DNA of 64,000 bases from an uncultured Cellvibrio sp. (GCA_937958105.1 CALFXJ010000026.1:1-64000); one strand, 5' to 3'. Positions 1 to 8,725 are shown, counted from the stretch's first letter. The notes: generated by a model not told the origin, from the sequence alone. Program-made: numbers and translations.

Positions 1-292
1 GTCTGTTATCAGGCGGGGCTTTTTCTTTGCGGGCGAATAAGCAGGAAAACTGTCGATAAGGCAGTGAGCATGCGAGGCAGTTTCGTGTGCTATTGTCTTT
101 CTTATCTTTTAGCCATTATCAGCCTGTCCCCCCTGAATCCCTTTTTTATTATTTTGCATATAAAAATTGCTTCGCCAGCAAGGTTCTTCTTAACAAATCT
201 TAAATAGACTTGTCTTCGTTTCTCGGTTCGCCCATTAATAATCGGAGTTACAATCTTCGACATCTTAAACTCCCTACGAGAGCGGCCCATCC
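1..292. other. Gene-free left edge
   Basis: No convincing coding region is visible here on either strand. The first bases (about 11-28) read aggcggggctttttcttt, which looks like the right arm and U-tract of an intrinsic terminator whose left arm lies outside the window, so a plus-strand gene probably ends just before base 1. The rest is AT-rich and may hold the promoter of the DUF1080 gene at 293, but I see no convincing -35/-10 pair. Confidence 0.4.
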
Positions 293-1060
293 ATGCGAAT
301 ACCAATGATAAAAAAAATAGGCTTTTATCTTTTAGCTCCTCTAACCATGACCCTGACGCCAATTGCATTAGCAGACGCAAAAAAGGAGCCTTGGGAATTG
401 GCCCAGGAAACAGAGGTATGGGAACCTGTCCCGAAAACGGTAAACGCTACAGAAAAAGCACCTCCATCAGATGCGCTGGTGCTTTTTGATGGAAAAAGCC
501 TGGATCAGTGGCAGGGGGTTGATGGTGGTCCTGCGCGCTGGAAAATAGAGAAGGGTGCGCTGACTGTATCGCCCAAGACTGGAGATATAAAAACAAAAGA
601 AGTGTTTTGCGATGTTCAATTGCACATTGAATGGAAAACGCCAGAAAAAATACAGGGGCTTGAAGGACAGGGTCGAGGAAACAGTGGTGTTTTTCTGCAG
701 GAGCGCTACGAGATTCAAATTCTTGACTCCTATAAGAATGAAACGTATCCCAATGGGCAGGCGGCCTCCGTATATAAACAATCTATCCCTTTGGTGAATG
801 CTTCTCGGGGGCCAGGTGTATGGCAAAGCTATGACATTATTTTTCAGTCCCCAAAATTCGATGATGCGGGGGCTTTAATCAAGCCAGCACATGTCACTGT
901 CCTGCATAATAATGTTCTGGTTCAAAATCATGTTGAAATTAAAGGTCCAACCGCCTGGATCGGACATCCCCCGTATGAAGCCCATGGATGTGCTCCATTG
1001 CGGTTGCAGGATCACGGCAACCCGGTAAGTTTCAGGAATATCTGGGTTAGAAAGCTCTAA
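293..1060 (+). CDS. Secreted DUF1080 / 3-keto-disaccharide hydrolase-like protein
   Basis: This 255-residue protein has an N-terminal signal peptide (basic MIKK then a hydrophobic stretch, probable cleavage after ALADA near residue 29), so it should act in the periplasm or outside the cell. Residues about 60-255 match the DUF1080 family (Pfam 3-keto-disaccharide hydrolase): it opens with LFDGKSLDQWQG, has the central GNSGVFLQERYEIQILD block and closes with LRLQDHGNPVSFRNIWVRKL. Characterised relatives hydrolyse glycosides whose sugar has been oxidised at C3. The next gene, 64 bases downstream on the same strand, carries a related domain fused to a cytochrome c, so the two probably form one operon and pathway. 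An ATG at 305 would start directly at MIKK and fits a signal peptide equally well; neither start has a strong ribosome binding site. The sugar substrate is unknown. Confidence 0.75.
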   Translation: MRIPMIKKIGFYLLAPLTMTLTPIALADAKKEPWELAQETEVWEPVPKTVNATEKAPPSDALVLFDGKSLDQWQGVDGGPARWKIEKGALTVSPKTGDIKTKEVFCDVQLHIEWKTPEKIQGLEGQGRGNSGVFLQERYEIQILDSYKNETYPNGQAASVYKQSIPLVNASRGPGVWQSYDIIFQSPKFDDAGALIKPAHVTVLHNNVLVQNHVEIKGPTAWIGHPPYEAHGCAPLRLQDHGNPVSFRNIWVRKL

Positions 1061-1124
1061 CATCTTCTCCTCTTATCAAAATAATAGATATGGCATCTAC
1101 AGCGCTAGGTGCAGGGATTTTTAT

Positions 1125-4100
1125 ATGTCTTTTTTGTTGAAATTACCCCTCATCATTGCATCAGCCCTCTTTATTGCCTCGACGGCAAATGCTGGAAATG
1201 CTGAGGAGATTTTTAAGCTCAATACTCATTGGAACAGCTCTGCAGCAGTAACGCTTTCAAAAGATGGGAAAAAATTAAACATAACGGGAGGTAACGGGGA
1301 TCATTACTTTGTCCAGGATGGTTGGAAGGATGGCGAGAGTGACCTGGTATCGGATTTCTATCTTGCAGACAGCCATATCAGTTTTGACTATCTGCTGGCA
1401 GGAGATGCTAGAGCTCAGCTTCTATTGCAAGGGCGGTATGCTGTTAATTTAACAGCCAGATCTCATCAGGAATTATTAACATACGAAGACGCTGGAGGGT
1501 TGGATGTTCTTGTAACTCCAGAAAATGTGCATGGCGTGCCCCCGCTGAGTAACGCTATCAAACCTGCAGGGGAGTGGCAGCGAGTAGAGGTTAAATTCCG
1601 GAGCCCGCGCTTTGATGACGCGCATAATAAGACGGAAAATGCATTATTTGTTGAGGTTAAGCTTAATGGAGTTCTTCTACAGCAAAATGTAATAGCTGCT
1701 GGGGTAGGTAAAACAAGCCGATTTGGATGGGAAGATCATGCCGGGCCTTTTATTTTGAGTAGTAATGGGCCTCTCGCAATAAGAGCAATTGAGGTAAGGC
1801 ACGCTGACTTCAGCGCAATTAAAATGCCATCCACTAGCGGCCAGCCCACTAACCTTGAGGAGCTGGTAGATTTTGTTGCCTTAGGTAATGAAACTTTTCA
1901 TACGCTGGGGTGTGCCTCCTGCCACGCAACCAAGGAGAACGATCCTTCAGTTAAAAGCGGCCCTAATCTGTTTGGCCTCTTCAAACGTACACCTCGTGAT
2001 CGAGAGGTTGTTGAAGGGGAGAATAATCACCGCTTCACTATAAAGGCAGATCGTAATTATTTAATAAACAGTCTTCGAACTCCTGCAGCGCAACGAGCAG
2101 TAGCTGAAAAAGGGGGAGCGGCTGGAGAAGCTTACCTGCCGATCATGCCCCCGTACTCGGAACAAGCCGTATCAAACAAACAGGCTGATGCAATTGCTGC
2201 TTATTTAACTACCCTTAATCCGCCCAAGGACCAAGGTCCCACTATTCTTCTTGTAACCAAAGATGGCCCGGTTCAATACGATCCTCTAACGGATGACTTA
2301 CAGCTACTGGTAGATAACCGGACACGGGTTCAGCGAGGGCCTATGGAGGGAGTGTCTGCCCGCTCAATCCATGTAGGCCAGACCAATGGAATTAATTACT
2401 CGTTTGATCCTCGTTTACTGGCTATTGCTAAAGTCTGGCAGGGCGGATTCCTGGATGTTTCGGGGGAGCTTAAAAATCGCGGTGGGCGTGGTCTGAAGCT
2501 TGGTTACGAGAGCCGAACGATAGAGTTAGGGCAGGCAGGCTTTCTAATCGCTCCATTGGATGATAAAGGGCAATTAATCGATTTCTCATTCAAGGAAGCC
2601 ATATTCAATGATATAGAGGCAATAGCCGAGTCGCTGCACAGCTCACAGGATCACCTCGACCGGGTAAAGGCTATTGATGCCCAGTTTCTGGGGTATAAGC
2701 ATAATTCTAAAGAGCTGCAGTCTGTTCCTGAGTTTCTATATCGTGTCGGCAAAAATTCTATCTCCGTTTCAACCAGCATAGCGGCGAGTGGCGATACAGA
2801 AATTCAGCTTCAGGGTGAATTTGCTACTGGTCAGAAATTTGCCATCAATACTCAAGTATTGCGTGAGGCCAATGCTTCACATGGTGAGTTAAAAGCTGAG
2901 TCAGTTGGATCGGGAATGGTCTGGCACGTTCCGGCTAACCCGAAAGGTAAGGTCATCTTAAAGGCCAAACTAAATGTGGCTTCATCAAGCTGGCGTCCAA
3001 CACCGTCTGAATTCAACCATTTAAACCAAAGATTGCAGGTAATTCCCGCTCAGGCAGATCTGCTTGAAGGTTATAAGGTAGAAAGTTATTTGCCGCCGCG
3101 CGACAACTATGGGCGGGAGCAGTTGTTTGAAGCGCTCGGATTAGCCGTGGCAGAAGATGGGACGATAGTGGTTGCAACCCGTACGGCCGGAATATGGCGA
3201 ATCGTTAAAGGTGAATGGCGGCTTTTCGCAGAGGGCGTCTTTGATAGCCTAGGGGTGGTCGTTGAGGATAAGAAGGGGCTCCAAGTCGTCGTTGGACAAA
3301 AGGCTGAACTGACCCGCATCACGGATACTGACGGTGATGGCTTGGCAGATCGCTTTGAAACCCTGTTTGATGCGCACAGTTACCACGGAAATTATCACGC
3401 CTATATGCATGGCCCTGCAAAAGGTGCGGATGGTGCTTATTACATTGCCTTGAATCTTTCTCATGCCGATGAGGCGGTCTTCAAGGCTGGTGGCATGTAC
3501 ATGGGATCTTCTGGTGGATTGAGTGGCTGGGCTGTTCGTGTTACCGCGGATGCTAAGTATGAATTGTGGGCAAATGGTCTGCGCAGTCCGGCGGGAATCG
3601 CGACGGCGCCGGATGGTCGTCTGTGGTATGCCGATAATCAGGGTGAGTTTGTTGCAACCTCAAAAATATTTCTGCTGAAAAAGAATGCATTCTACGGGCA
3701 TCCTTCAAGCCTGGTAGATCTTCCTGGGATGACCCCCGATTCACCGCAAATCGCCTGGGACAAGGTGCGGGACAAGCGGGAAAGGGCGGTCATCTTATTA
3801 CCGCAAAACCGCGTCGCGAATTCCCCAGGACACCCTGTTTGGGATACGACGGAAGGGCGTTTTGGTCCTTTTACCGGTCACATGTTTATCGGAGATCAAA
3901 CACAGTCGAATTTGTTGCGCATAATCACAGAATCCGTGGATGGAGTAGAGCAGGGAGTGGTTATTCCCTTTGCAGCAAGTCTGGAGTCCGGGGTGATGAG
4001 ACCGCTGTTTCTTCCGGACGGCAGTATGCTGCTGGGGCAGACGGGGCGAGGATGGCAGGCAAAAGGGGGCCATGTGGCCAGCCTACAACGCATACGGTGG

Positions 4101-4484
4101 GTAGGGACGTCGGTGCCAGCAAGCATATTCAACGTCTCGGCTCGATCGGATGGTTTTGAAATCAAGCTGACCAAGCCATTGGCTCTGGCCGATGAAGCCT
4201 TGCCAACGGAATTACTCCGTCTGTCATCCTGGGTGTACCGTGATGCTCCTGATTATGGATCCGAAACCATGGATGAGCGGCAGGAATCCGTTGAATCCTT
4301 GACCCTGTCTGACGACAAAACCTCTCTGTTTGTCAAGCTGGCTTCGGTGAAGCAGCCAGTGGTTCACCCGCAACAGACTGCACGAGTTTATCACTTCGCC
4401 TTGAATGGGCAGGCTCTCTTTGATCTACCCGCACCGCGTTTGATGGATGCGTACTATACCCTCTATCGCTTTCCTGCTCCTTGA
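1125..4484 (+). CDS. Secreted DUF1080-cytochrome c-beta-propeller fusion protein
   Basis: This 1119-residue protein begins with a signal peptide ending near TANAG (about residue 24). Residues about 25-230 resemble a DUF1080-type beta-sandwich, with a GEWQRVEVKFRSPRFDD block like the EWxxYDI/V strand of its neighbour. Residues about 245-365 form a class I cytochrome c domain with haem-binding CASCH (C263, C266, H267) and a likely distal methionine, M341 in PIMPPY. Residues about 375-640 are a region I cannot assign. Residues about 645-1010 look like the six-bladed propeller of PQQ/sorbosone-dehydrogenase-like proteins, with a calcium-loop-like DTDGDGLAD at 734-742. A short beta-rich C-terminal domain follows. 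Similar multidomain proteins are common in Planctomycetes and Verrucomicrobia that degrade glycans. Inference: a periplasmic redox enzyme oxidising a sugar and passing electrons to its own haem. Electron acceptor, cofactor and substrate are not visible. Confidence 0.65.
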   Translation: MSFLLKLPLIIASALFIASTANAGNAEEIFKLNTHWNSSAAVTLSKDGKKLNITGGNGDHYFVQDGWKDGESDLVSDFYLADSHISFDYLLAGDARAQLLLQGRYAVNLTARSHQELLTYEDAGGLDVLVTPENVHGVPPLSNAIKPAGEWQRVEVKFRSPRFDDAHNKTENALFVEVKLNGVLLQQNVIAAGVGKTSRFGWEDHAGPFILSSNGPLAIRAIEVRHADFSAIKMPSTSGQPTNLEELVDFVALGNETFHTLGCASCHATKENDPSVKSGPNLFGLFKRTPRDREVVEGENNHRFTIKADRNYLINSLRTPAAQRAVAEKGGAAGEAYLPIMPPYSEQAVSNKQADAIAAYLTTLNPPKDQGPTILLVTKDGPVQYDPLTDDLQLLVDNRTRVQRGPMEGVSARSIHVGQTNGINYSFDPRLLAIAKVWQGGFLDVSGELKNRGGRGLKLGYESRTIELGQAGFLIAPLDDKGQLIDFSFKEAIFNDIEAIAESLHSSQDHLDRVKAIDAQFLGYKHNSKELQSVPEFLYRVGKNSISVSTSIAASGDTEIQLQGEFATGQKFAINTQVLREANASHGELKAESVGSGMVWHVPANPKGKVILKAKLNVASSSWRPTPSEFNHLNQRLQVIPAQADLLEGYKVESYLPPRDNYGREQLFEALGLAVAEDGTIVVATRTAGIWRIVKGEWRLFAEGVFDSLGVVVEDKKGLQVVVGQKAELTRITDTDGDGLADRFETLFDAHSYHGNYHAYMHGPAKGADGAYYIALNLSHADEAVFKAGGMYMGSSGGLSGWAVRVTADAKYELWANGLRSPAGIATAPDGRLWYADNQGEFVATSKIFLLKKNAFYGHPSSLVDLPGMTPDSPQIAWDKVRDKRERAVILLPQNRVANSPGHPVWDTTEGRFGPFTGHMFIGDQTQSNLLRIITESVDGVEQGVVIPFAASLESGVMRPLFLPDGSMLLGQTGRGWQAKGGHVASLQRIRWVGTSVPASIFNVSARSDGFEIKLTKPLALADEALPTELLRLSSWVYRDAPDYGSETMDERQESVESLTLSDDKTSLFVKLASVKQPVVHPQQTARVYHFALNGQALFDLPAPRLMDAYYTLYRFPAP

Positions 4485-4501
4485 TGTTCGATTGCGCTTA
4501 G

Positions 4502-4537
4502 TTCCCACTACTCTTGCCGGTGGTGGGAATTTTTTTA
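4502..4537 (+). terminator. Intrinsic terminator after the DUF1080 genes
   Basis: A TTCCCAC / GTGGGAA stem is followed directly by a run of seven T. It lies 18 bases after the stop codon of the fusion gene and ends that transcript before the racemase operon. Confidence 0.8.
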
Positions 4538-4639
4538 TCACTACTATTCTGCCTTTCCAAAATATCTCATTTATGTTGATGGATTTTACGCAGTAACTTT
4601 GATTAGATGCTATGGCATCCAGGCGAGGTTCTGCAGCTT

Positions 4640-5773
4640 ATGAAATCAGCAACAGGCATATTGACCGTAAATTTATCTGCCATCCTGGCAAACTGGCGCT
4701 GCGTCACCAGTCAGCTCTCCAAAGGGAGCTCGGCCGCTGCTGTCATCAAGGCGAATGCTTATGGTTTGGGGGCGGCTCAAGTTGGGCCCGTTCTCTATCG
4801 GGCAGGCTGCCGGGAATTCTTTGTCGCGACGCTTGATGAAGCAGTGGCCGCGCGAAAGTATTTGAAAGCCGATGCTGTGATTTACGTGCTGGGAGGCCTT
4901 CGGGTTGGAACGGAGTCGCTGTTTCTTCAACACAAAATTTCACCGGTATTGCGCTCTACCCAAGATATCCGGCGATGGCTTGCACACGTGGCAGACATTG
5001 AGAGTCCACCCGAGTGCGCCGTAAAAATTAATACGGGGATGACTCGCCTGGGGCTGGATGTTCAGGAGTGGACCGCATTAGTGACAGCGAGAAGTGAACT
5101 GCAACAGCTTTCTCCTGCTCTGGTTATGAGTCATTTAGCCTGCGCTGACGAGCCGGGCCATGCGCTGAATCGGGAGCAGCTGCAGCAATTCCAGGCAGTT
5201 GTGGCGACATCCAGATCTCTTCTGCCCCAGGCCCGTTATAGTCTGGCCAATTCATCGGGTATTTATCTGGGGAAGGAATGGCACTTTGATCTTGTGCGAC
5301 CAGGTGCCGCGCTATACGGCATTAATCCCCGACCACAGGAGCCTTCACCACTGAAGCCGGTTGTTCACCTTGCATTGCCAATCTTGCAGGTGCGCCAACT
5401 GACGGGTCCTGTCAGCATAGGGTATGGAGCAACAGTCAAGGCATCCGCACCAACGCGTTTGGCTGTTGCTGCCGGGGGCTACGCGGACGGATTGCATCGG
5501 ACGATTGGAGGAACGGGCTTCGGAGTGATTGGTCGTCATCAAGTGCCTGTTATTGGACGTATCTCCATGGATGCCACCATCTTTGATGTGTCTGCGGCTG
5601 GTATCGCTGCAGATGAGGCGAAGGTGATAGAGGTGCTTAACGATGAGCTGACAGTCGATAGCTGGGCTGCACGAACAGGTGCGTTAGGCTATGAGGTTCT
5701 TACCAGTCTGGGTTATCGCTACCAGCGGCGCTATGTAAAGGATGGGGTGCTGGTTGAATCGGAGTTATGTTAA
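4640..5773 (+). CDS. alr: Alanine racemase
   Basis: This is a fold-type III PLP enzyme that interconverts L- and D-alanine for peptidoglycan. Counting from an upstream ATG at 4607, the PLP lysine is K48 in AVIKANAYGLG, the catalytic tyrosine is Y273 in IGYGATV, and the conserved MD of the C-terminal domain is at 321-322. I place the start at 4640 (377 residues, MKSATGILTVNL) because AGGCGAGG lies about 12 bases upstream and alignment with known Alr proteins begins near ATGILTVNLSAI; the 4607 start adds 11 residues with no family support. The stop overlaps the birA start by 7 bases, so the two are translationally coupled. A broad-specificity racemase is excluded only by its cytosolic, signal-less N-terminus and ordinary length. 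Confidence 0.9.
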   Translation: MKSATGILTVNLSAILANWRCVTSQLSKGSSAAAVIKANAYGLGAAQVGPVLYRAGCREFFVATLDEAVAARKYLKADAVIYVLGGLRVGTESLFLQHKISPVLRSTQDIRRWLAHVADIESPPECAVKINTGMTRLGLDVQEWTALVTARSELQQLSPALVMSHLACADEPGHALNREQLQQFQAVVATSRSLLPQARYSLANSSGIYLGKEWHFDLVRPGAALYGINPRPQEPSPLKPVVHLALPILQVRQLTGPVSIGYGATVKASAPTRLAVAAGGYADGLHRTIGGTGFGVIGRHQVPVIGRISMDATIFDVSAAGIAADEAKVIEVLNDELTVDSWAARTGALGYEVLTSLGYRYQRRYVKDGVLVESELC

Positions 5774-6780
5774 TGAATGACGACGCTTTACAACAGATTT
5801 TGCGCCTGCTGTCTGACGGCCAATTCCATTCGGGGCAGGAGCTGGGTGAAATCCTTGGGGTGAGTCGCACGGCTGTTTGGAAGCACCTGCAGAAGCTAGA
5901 GGGACTGAATATTTCACTGGAATCTGTAAAAGGAAAAGGGTACCGGGTCTGCGGTGGGCTCGATCTGCTTAACGTAGAGCGAATCCAGCAGCAGCTGCAG
6001 CCTGAAATTAAAGAATTGCTTGATGTGCTGGATATCCACACGGTTATTGATTCGACTAACACTTATACGCTGCAGTCGGCGGCTGGGCGAGTGAACGGTT
6101 ATGTTTGTCTGGCGGAGCAGCAGACGTCGGGCAAGGGGCGGCGTGGTCGTCATTGGGTGAGTCCATTCGGAAAGAATATTTACCTGTCGGTGTTATGGAA
6201 TTTTGAGGGCGTCGCTGCACTGGAAGGATTGAGTCTGGCTGTCGGGGTAGCCATCGTCGAAGCATTGGAAAGTTTCGGTGTGTCGGGGGTAAAACTGAAA
6301 TGGCCTAATGACGTCCTTTGGCAGCAGCGTAAGCTGGCTGGAATACTGCTGGAGGTTACGGGCGATCCGGCCGGTCTCTGTCAGGTGGTGGTTGGGATTG
6401 GACTAAATGTTTCTATGCCTGACGTCAGCGCCTCAGTGATCGATCAACCTTGGGTTGACCTCCAAACTATTCAATCCCAGCTGGAGCTTCCTCGGCCAGT
6501 GTTGCGCAATGAGCTGGTTGCAGCATTGCTTACACATTTGCTGCCTCTCCTGCGTAACTACCCGGAAGAAAAGTTTGCAGCCTACCGCGAGCGGTGGGAG
6601 CAGCTCAATGCTTATGCGGGGAAACCAGTGGAACTGCATACCGCAAGGGACAGTGTCAAGGGACGAATGGTGGGAGTGGATGAGTCGGGGGCCTTGCGCT
6701 TGGCGACCGAACAAGGAGAAGCACTGTTCTACGGTGGAGAAGTGTCATTGAGAGTAAGCGATGATTCTGCAGATAGATAG
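5767..6780 (+). CDS. birA: Bifunctional biotin-protein ligase and biotin operon repressor
   Basis: This 337-residue protein activates biotin with ATP to biotinyl-5'-AMP, transfers it to biotin carboxyl carrier protein and represses biotin synthesis genes. Residues 1-62 form a winged helix-turn-helix (LGEILGVSRTAVWKHLQKLE), so this is the long, DNA-binding type. The ligase domain has the flexible adenylate-binding loop GKGRRGRHW at 122-130, KWPNDVLW, and KLAGILLE with the conserved lysine. A short SH3-like C-terminal domain follows (about 285-337). It overlaps alr by 7 bases and the next gene, coaX, by 20 bases. ATG codons at 5767 and 5773 are both possible starts. This alr/birA/coaX grouping is typical of Pseudomonas-like gammaproteobacteria, although alr is not always present there. 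Confidence 0.95.
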   Translation: MLMNDDALQQILRLLSDGQFHSGQELGEILGVSRTAVWKHLQKLEGLNISLESVKGKGYRVCGGLDLLNVERIQQQLQPEIKELLDVLDIHTVIDSTNTYTLQSAAGRVNGYVCLAEQQTSGKGRRGRHWVSPFGKNIYLSVLWNFEGVAALEGLSLAVGVAIVEALESFGVSGVKLKWPNDVLWQQRKLAGILLEVTGDPAGLCQVVVGIGLNVSMPDVSASVIDQPWVDLQTIQSQLELPRPVLRNELVAALLTHLLPLLRNYPEEKFAAYRERWEQLNAYAGKPVELHTARDSVKGRMVGVDESGALRLATEQGEALFYGGEVSLRVSDDSADR

Positions 6781-7501
6781 AGGTAATACCCGTCTTAAAT
6801 GGCGCCTGCGCAATGGTCCCAAGGATATCGCGCGTGGGGTCATCTCGAATATAGAAGGCTATCAATCACTTGTAGAGGAGTGGCGTCAGTATTCGATTGA
6901 GCAGATTTTTGTAGCCAGTGTTCTGGGAGAGGAGGCTGATCTGGCATTTGCCGCCTGGGCAGTTGAGCAGCTTGGCATTAACCCTCGCTTCGCTAGAGCA
7001 GAGCTTAGGTGTGTGGGGGTGACAAATGGTTATCGGACACCGGAAGTTCTTGGTGCTGATCGGTGGCTCGCCATGCTCGCGGGATATGCGCGAACACAGG
7101 GGGCGTGTGTGGTTGCGGATTGTGGCAGCGCTATTACCGTGGATTTAGTTGATCAGAATGGAATGCATCAGGGAGGTTATATCGCCCCAGGCGTGGCAGC
7201 GATGCATAACGCCCTGTTTACTAATACGCAAGGTGTAAAAACAGCCAAGGCTCTTGAGTCGGCTGATCTGTTACCGGGGAAGAACACGGCGTCTGCCGTT
7301 TCCGCTGCTCAATTAGTTATGATTACCGGCTTGATTCGTCAGGCCATGCAGCAGGTAACTATCACTGAGGACTCGTCAGAGCCGCCAATGTTGATAATGA
7401 CCGGCGGCGATGGAGTTCTGTTGTCGAAGTATTTTGACAAGGCGTTATATGTACCAGATCTTGTGCTGGAAGGGCTCGAGCTGGCGTTGGCTGCCGATTA
7501 A
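6761..7501 (+). CDS. coaX: Type III pantothenate kinase
   Basis: This 246-residue enzyme phosphorylates pantothenate, the first step of coenzyme A synthesis, and belongs to the ASKHA fold. Phosphate-binding motif 1 is QIDRGNTRLKW with D6; the substrate loop is GADRW at 98-102; phosphate motif 2 is DCGSAITVD at 120-128; GGYIAPG follows. Family members need a monovalent cation and resist feedback by CoA. The start overlaps the last 20 bases of birA in another frame, which suggests translational coupling. The protein is slightly shorter than many homologues but has every motif. No coaA-type kinase is seen in this window. Confidence 0.93.
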   Translation: MILQIDRGNTRLKWRLRNGPKDIARGVISNIEGYQSLVEEWRQYSIEQIFVASVLGEEADLAFAAWAVEQLGINPRFARAELRCVGVTNGYRTPEVLGADRWLAMLAGYARTQGACVVADCGSAITVDLVDQNGMHQGGYIAPGVAAMHNALFTNTQGVKTAKALESADLLPGKNTASAVSAAQLVMITGLIRQAMQQVTITEDSSEPPMLIMTGGDGVLLSKYFDKALYVPDLVLEGLELALAAD

Positions 7502-7525
7502 TTATTTATTTGGGTTCGTTTATCT

Positions 7526-8212
7526 ATGCGTTCAATCTTTCTGTCGCTGGTGGCAATCAATGTCATTGTTCTATTGATGCAATTATTTATGAGATCGCCA
7601 GCGCCCGCAGGCACTGATGCAGCGCCTCTACCCAAAACACTGGAAGGGGCGCAGTTGAAGATGGTTAGCGAAGCGACAGGAGGAGCATTGTCTGAAAAGC
7701 GCTCAGCCAATGGAGCATCATCCTCGGTCAATAGTGACATGTGTACGATGGTCGGACCGTATGCGCAGCTGCTGCATGCTGAATATCTGGTGGAGCGGCT
7801 GGCGGCTATGGATGTTCATGCTGCGATTAATTCAGTTGAGGTGCCTGACAGCCAGGCTTTCTGGGTATATCTACCTCCAGAGATGTCTGAAAAGGAGGCC
7901 CTGCGCCGCTTATACGAGATCCAGGCGAAGAATATTGACAGTTACATCATTCCCTCTGGCGAGCTGGCAAATGGTATTTCTTTCGGAATGTATAATGATC
8001 AGTCGACTGCTCATGCCCGTCTCGAAGAAATTCGCATGCAGGGCTACCAAGCCAAGTTACGACAAATCGAGCGTAAGCATAGCGAGACCTGGGTGACGCT
8101 TCCTCCCGGGGAAGCTGAAAAAATAGACGATGCGGTATGGGTTGATATGCTAAATCAACAAACCGGACTCGAAAAAAGACAAAATTTGTGTCTGGGTGTT
8201 GCGCCAAAGTAA
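7526..8212 (+). CDS. SPOR-domain inner membrane protein
   Basis: This 228-residue protein has one N-terminal membrane helix (residues about 3-23), a low-complexity linker rich in Ala, Pro and Ser, and a C-terminal region (about 73-190) resembling SPOR domains, with CTMVGPYAQLLHAEYLVERL and a later GISFGMYNDQSTAHARLEEI strand-helix unit. SPOR domains bind denuded glycan strands at the division septum. It lies 24 bases after coaX, and the same position in Pseudomonas-type genomes holds a SPOR-domain gene just before the tRNA-Thr cluster. Topology should be N-in with the SPOR domain in the periplasm. The exact function is unknown. Its last codons overlap the candidate promoter of the tRNA-Thr gene. 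Confidence 0.75.
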   Translation: MRSIFLSLVAINVIVLLMQLFMRSPAPAGTDAAPLPKTLEGAQLKMVSEATGGALSEKRSANGASSSVNSDMCTMVGPYAQLLHAEYLVERLAAMDVHAAINSVEVPDSQAFWVYLPPEMSEKEALRRLYEIQAKNIDSYIIPSGELANGISFGMYNDQSTAHARLEEIRMQGYQAKLRQIERKHSETWVTLPPGEAEKIDDAVWVDMLNQQTGLEKRQNLCLGVAPK

Positions 8213-8227
8213 AAGTTTCACTAGAAT
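8199..8227 (+). promoter_or_regulatory. Candidate sigma-70 promoter for tRNA-Thr(TGT)
   Basis: TTGCGC (8199-8204) and TAGAAT (8222-8227) are separated by 17 bases, and the -10 is followed by a C-rich stretch typical of stringently controlled stable-RNA promoters. The -35 lies inside the 3' end of the SPOR gene. The match is moderate. Confidence 0.4.
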
Positions 8228-8258
8228 CCCGCCTCCACAATAAGTCGTGGTTTTAAAG

Positions 8259-8334
8259 GCTGGCGTAGCTCAGTAGGTAGAGCAGCTGACTTGTAATCAG
8301 CCGGTCGGGGGTTCAATTCCTCTCGCCAGCTCCA
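8259..8334 (+). tRNA. thrU: tRNA-Thr (anticodon TGT)
   Basis: The 76-base gene folds as a cloverleaf: acceptor GCTGGCG / CGCCAGC, anticodon TGT at 8292-8294 in the loop CTTGTAA, T-loop GTTCAATTC and an encoded CCA end. It reads ACA codons. It is the first of four tRNA genes ahead of tuf, the same order as in Pseudomonas and E. coli (thrU-tyrU-glyT-thrT-tufB). Confidence 0.97.
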
Positions 8335-8385
8335 TTTTTAAACATGACTTGTTCGTAACTCTGTGAATTTATTGAAAAAAATAAG

Positions 8386-8414
8386 TTGACAGCGGTTCGG
8401 GTCGGCCTGAAAAT
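8386..8414 (+). promoter_or_regulatory. Candidate promoter for tRNA-Tyr-Gly-Thr-tuf
   Basis: A perfect -35 TTGACA (8386-8391) is followed after 17 bases by GAAAAT (8409-8414) and a GC-rich discriminator (GCCGGCTG). The -10 is weak. It would start transcription just before tRNA-Tyr, giving the tRNA/tuf unit a second promoter. Confidence 0.45.
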
Positions 8415-8428
8415 GCCGGCTGTTTTTG

Positions 8429-8512
8429 GCAGGGGTTCCCGAGCGGCCAAAGGGATCAGACTGTAAATCTGACGCGTGAGCTTCGGTGGTTCGAATCCAC
8501 CCCCCTGCACCA
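8429..8512 (+). tRNA. tyrU: tRNA-Tyr (anticodon GTA)
   Basis: This is an 84-base class II tRNA with acceptor GCAGGGG / CCCCTGC, a long variable arm, anticodon GTA at 8463-8465 in the loop CTGTAAA, T-loop GTTCGAATC and an encoded ACCA end. It reads TAC and TAT codons. Confidence 0.97.
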
Positions 8513-8517
8513 TATTC

Positions 8518-8591
8518 CAGCTAACTCCCTGTGTTGGTTTGCTGCTGAATGACGAGATGGCTCATCTTTCGGCTGTTGAGTGAGTTAGCTG
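8518..8591 (+). repeat. Inverted repeat and hairpins in the tRNA-Tyr/tRNA-Gly spacer
   Basis: CAGCTAACTC at 8518-8527 and its exact reverse complement GAGTTAGCTG at 8582-8591 can form a 10-bp stem enclosing 54 bases. Inside it, AGATG-GCT-CATCT (8555-8567) forms a small hairpin, and GCCAGATT / AATCTGGC follows at 8591-8608. The spacer is therefore highly structured. It could guide processing of the tRNA precursor or be released as a stable fragment. Confidence 0.6.
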
Positions 8592-8626
8592 CCAGATTGA
8601 AATCTGGCGAAAGTCGGACGGGTTCG

Positions 8627-8700
<74 letters not shown>

Positions 8701-8725
8701 GATTTTGCCTGTTGGCAAGGTTTAA

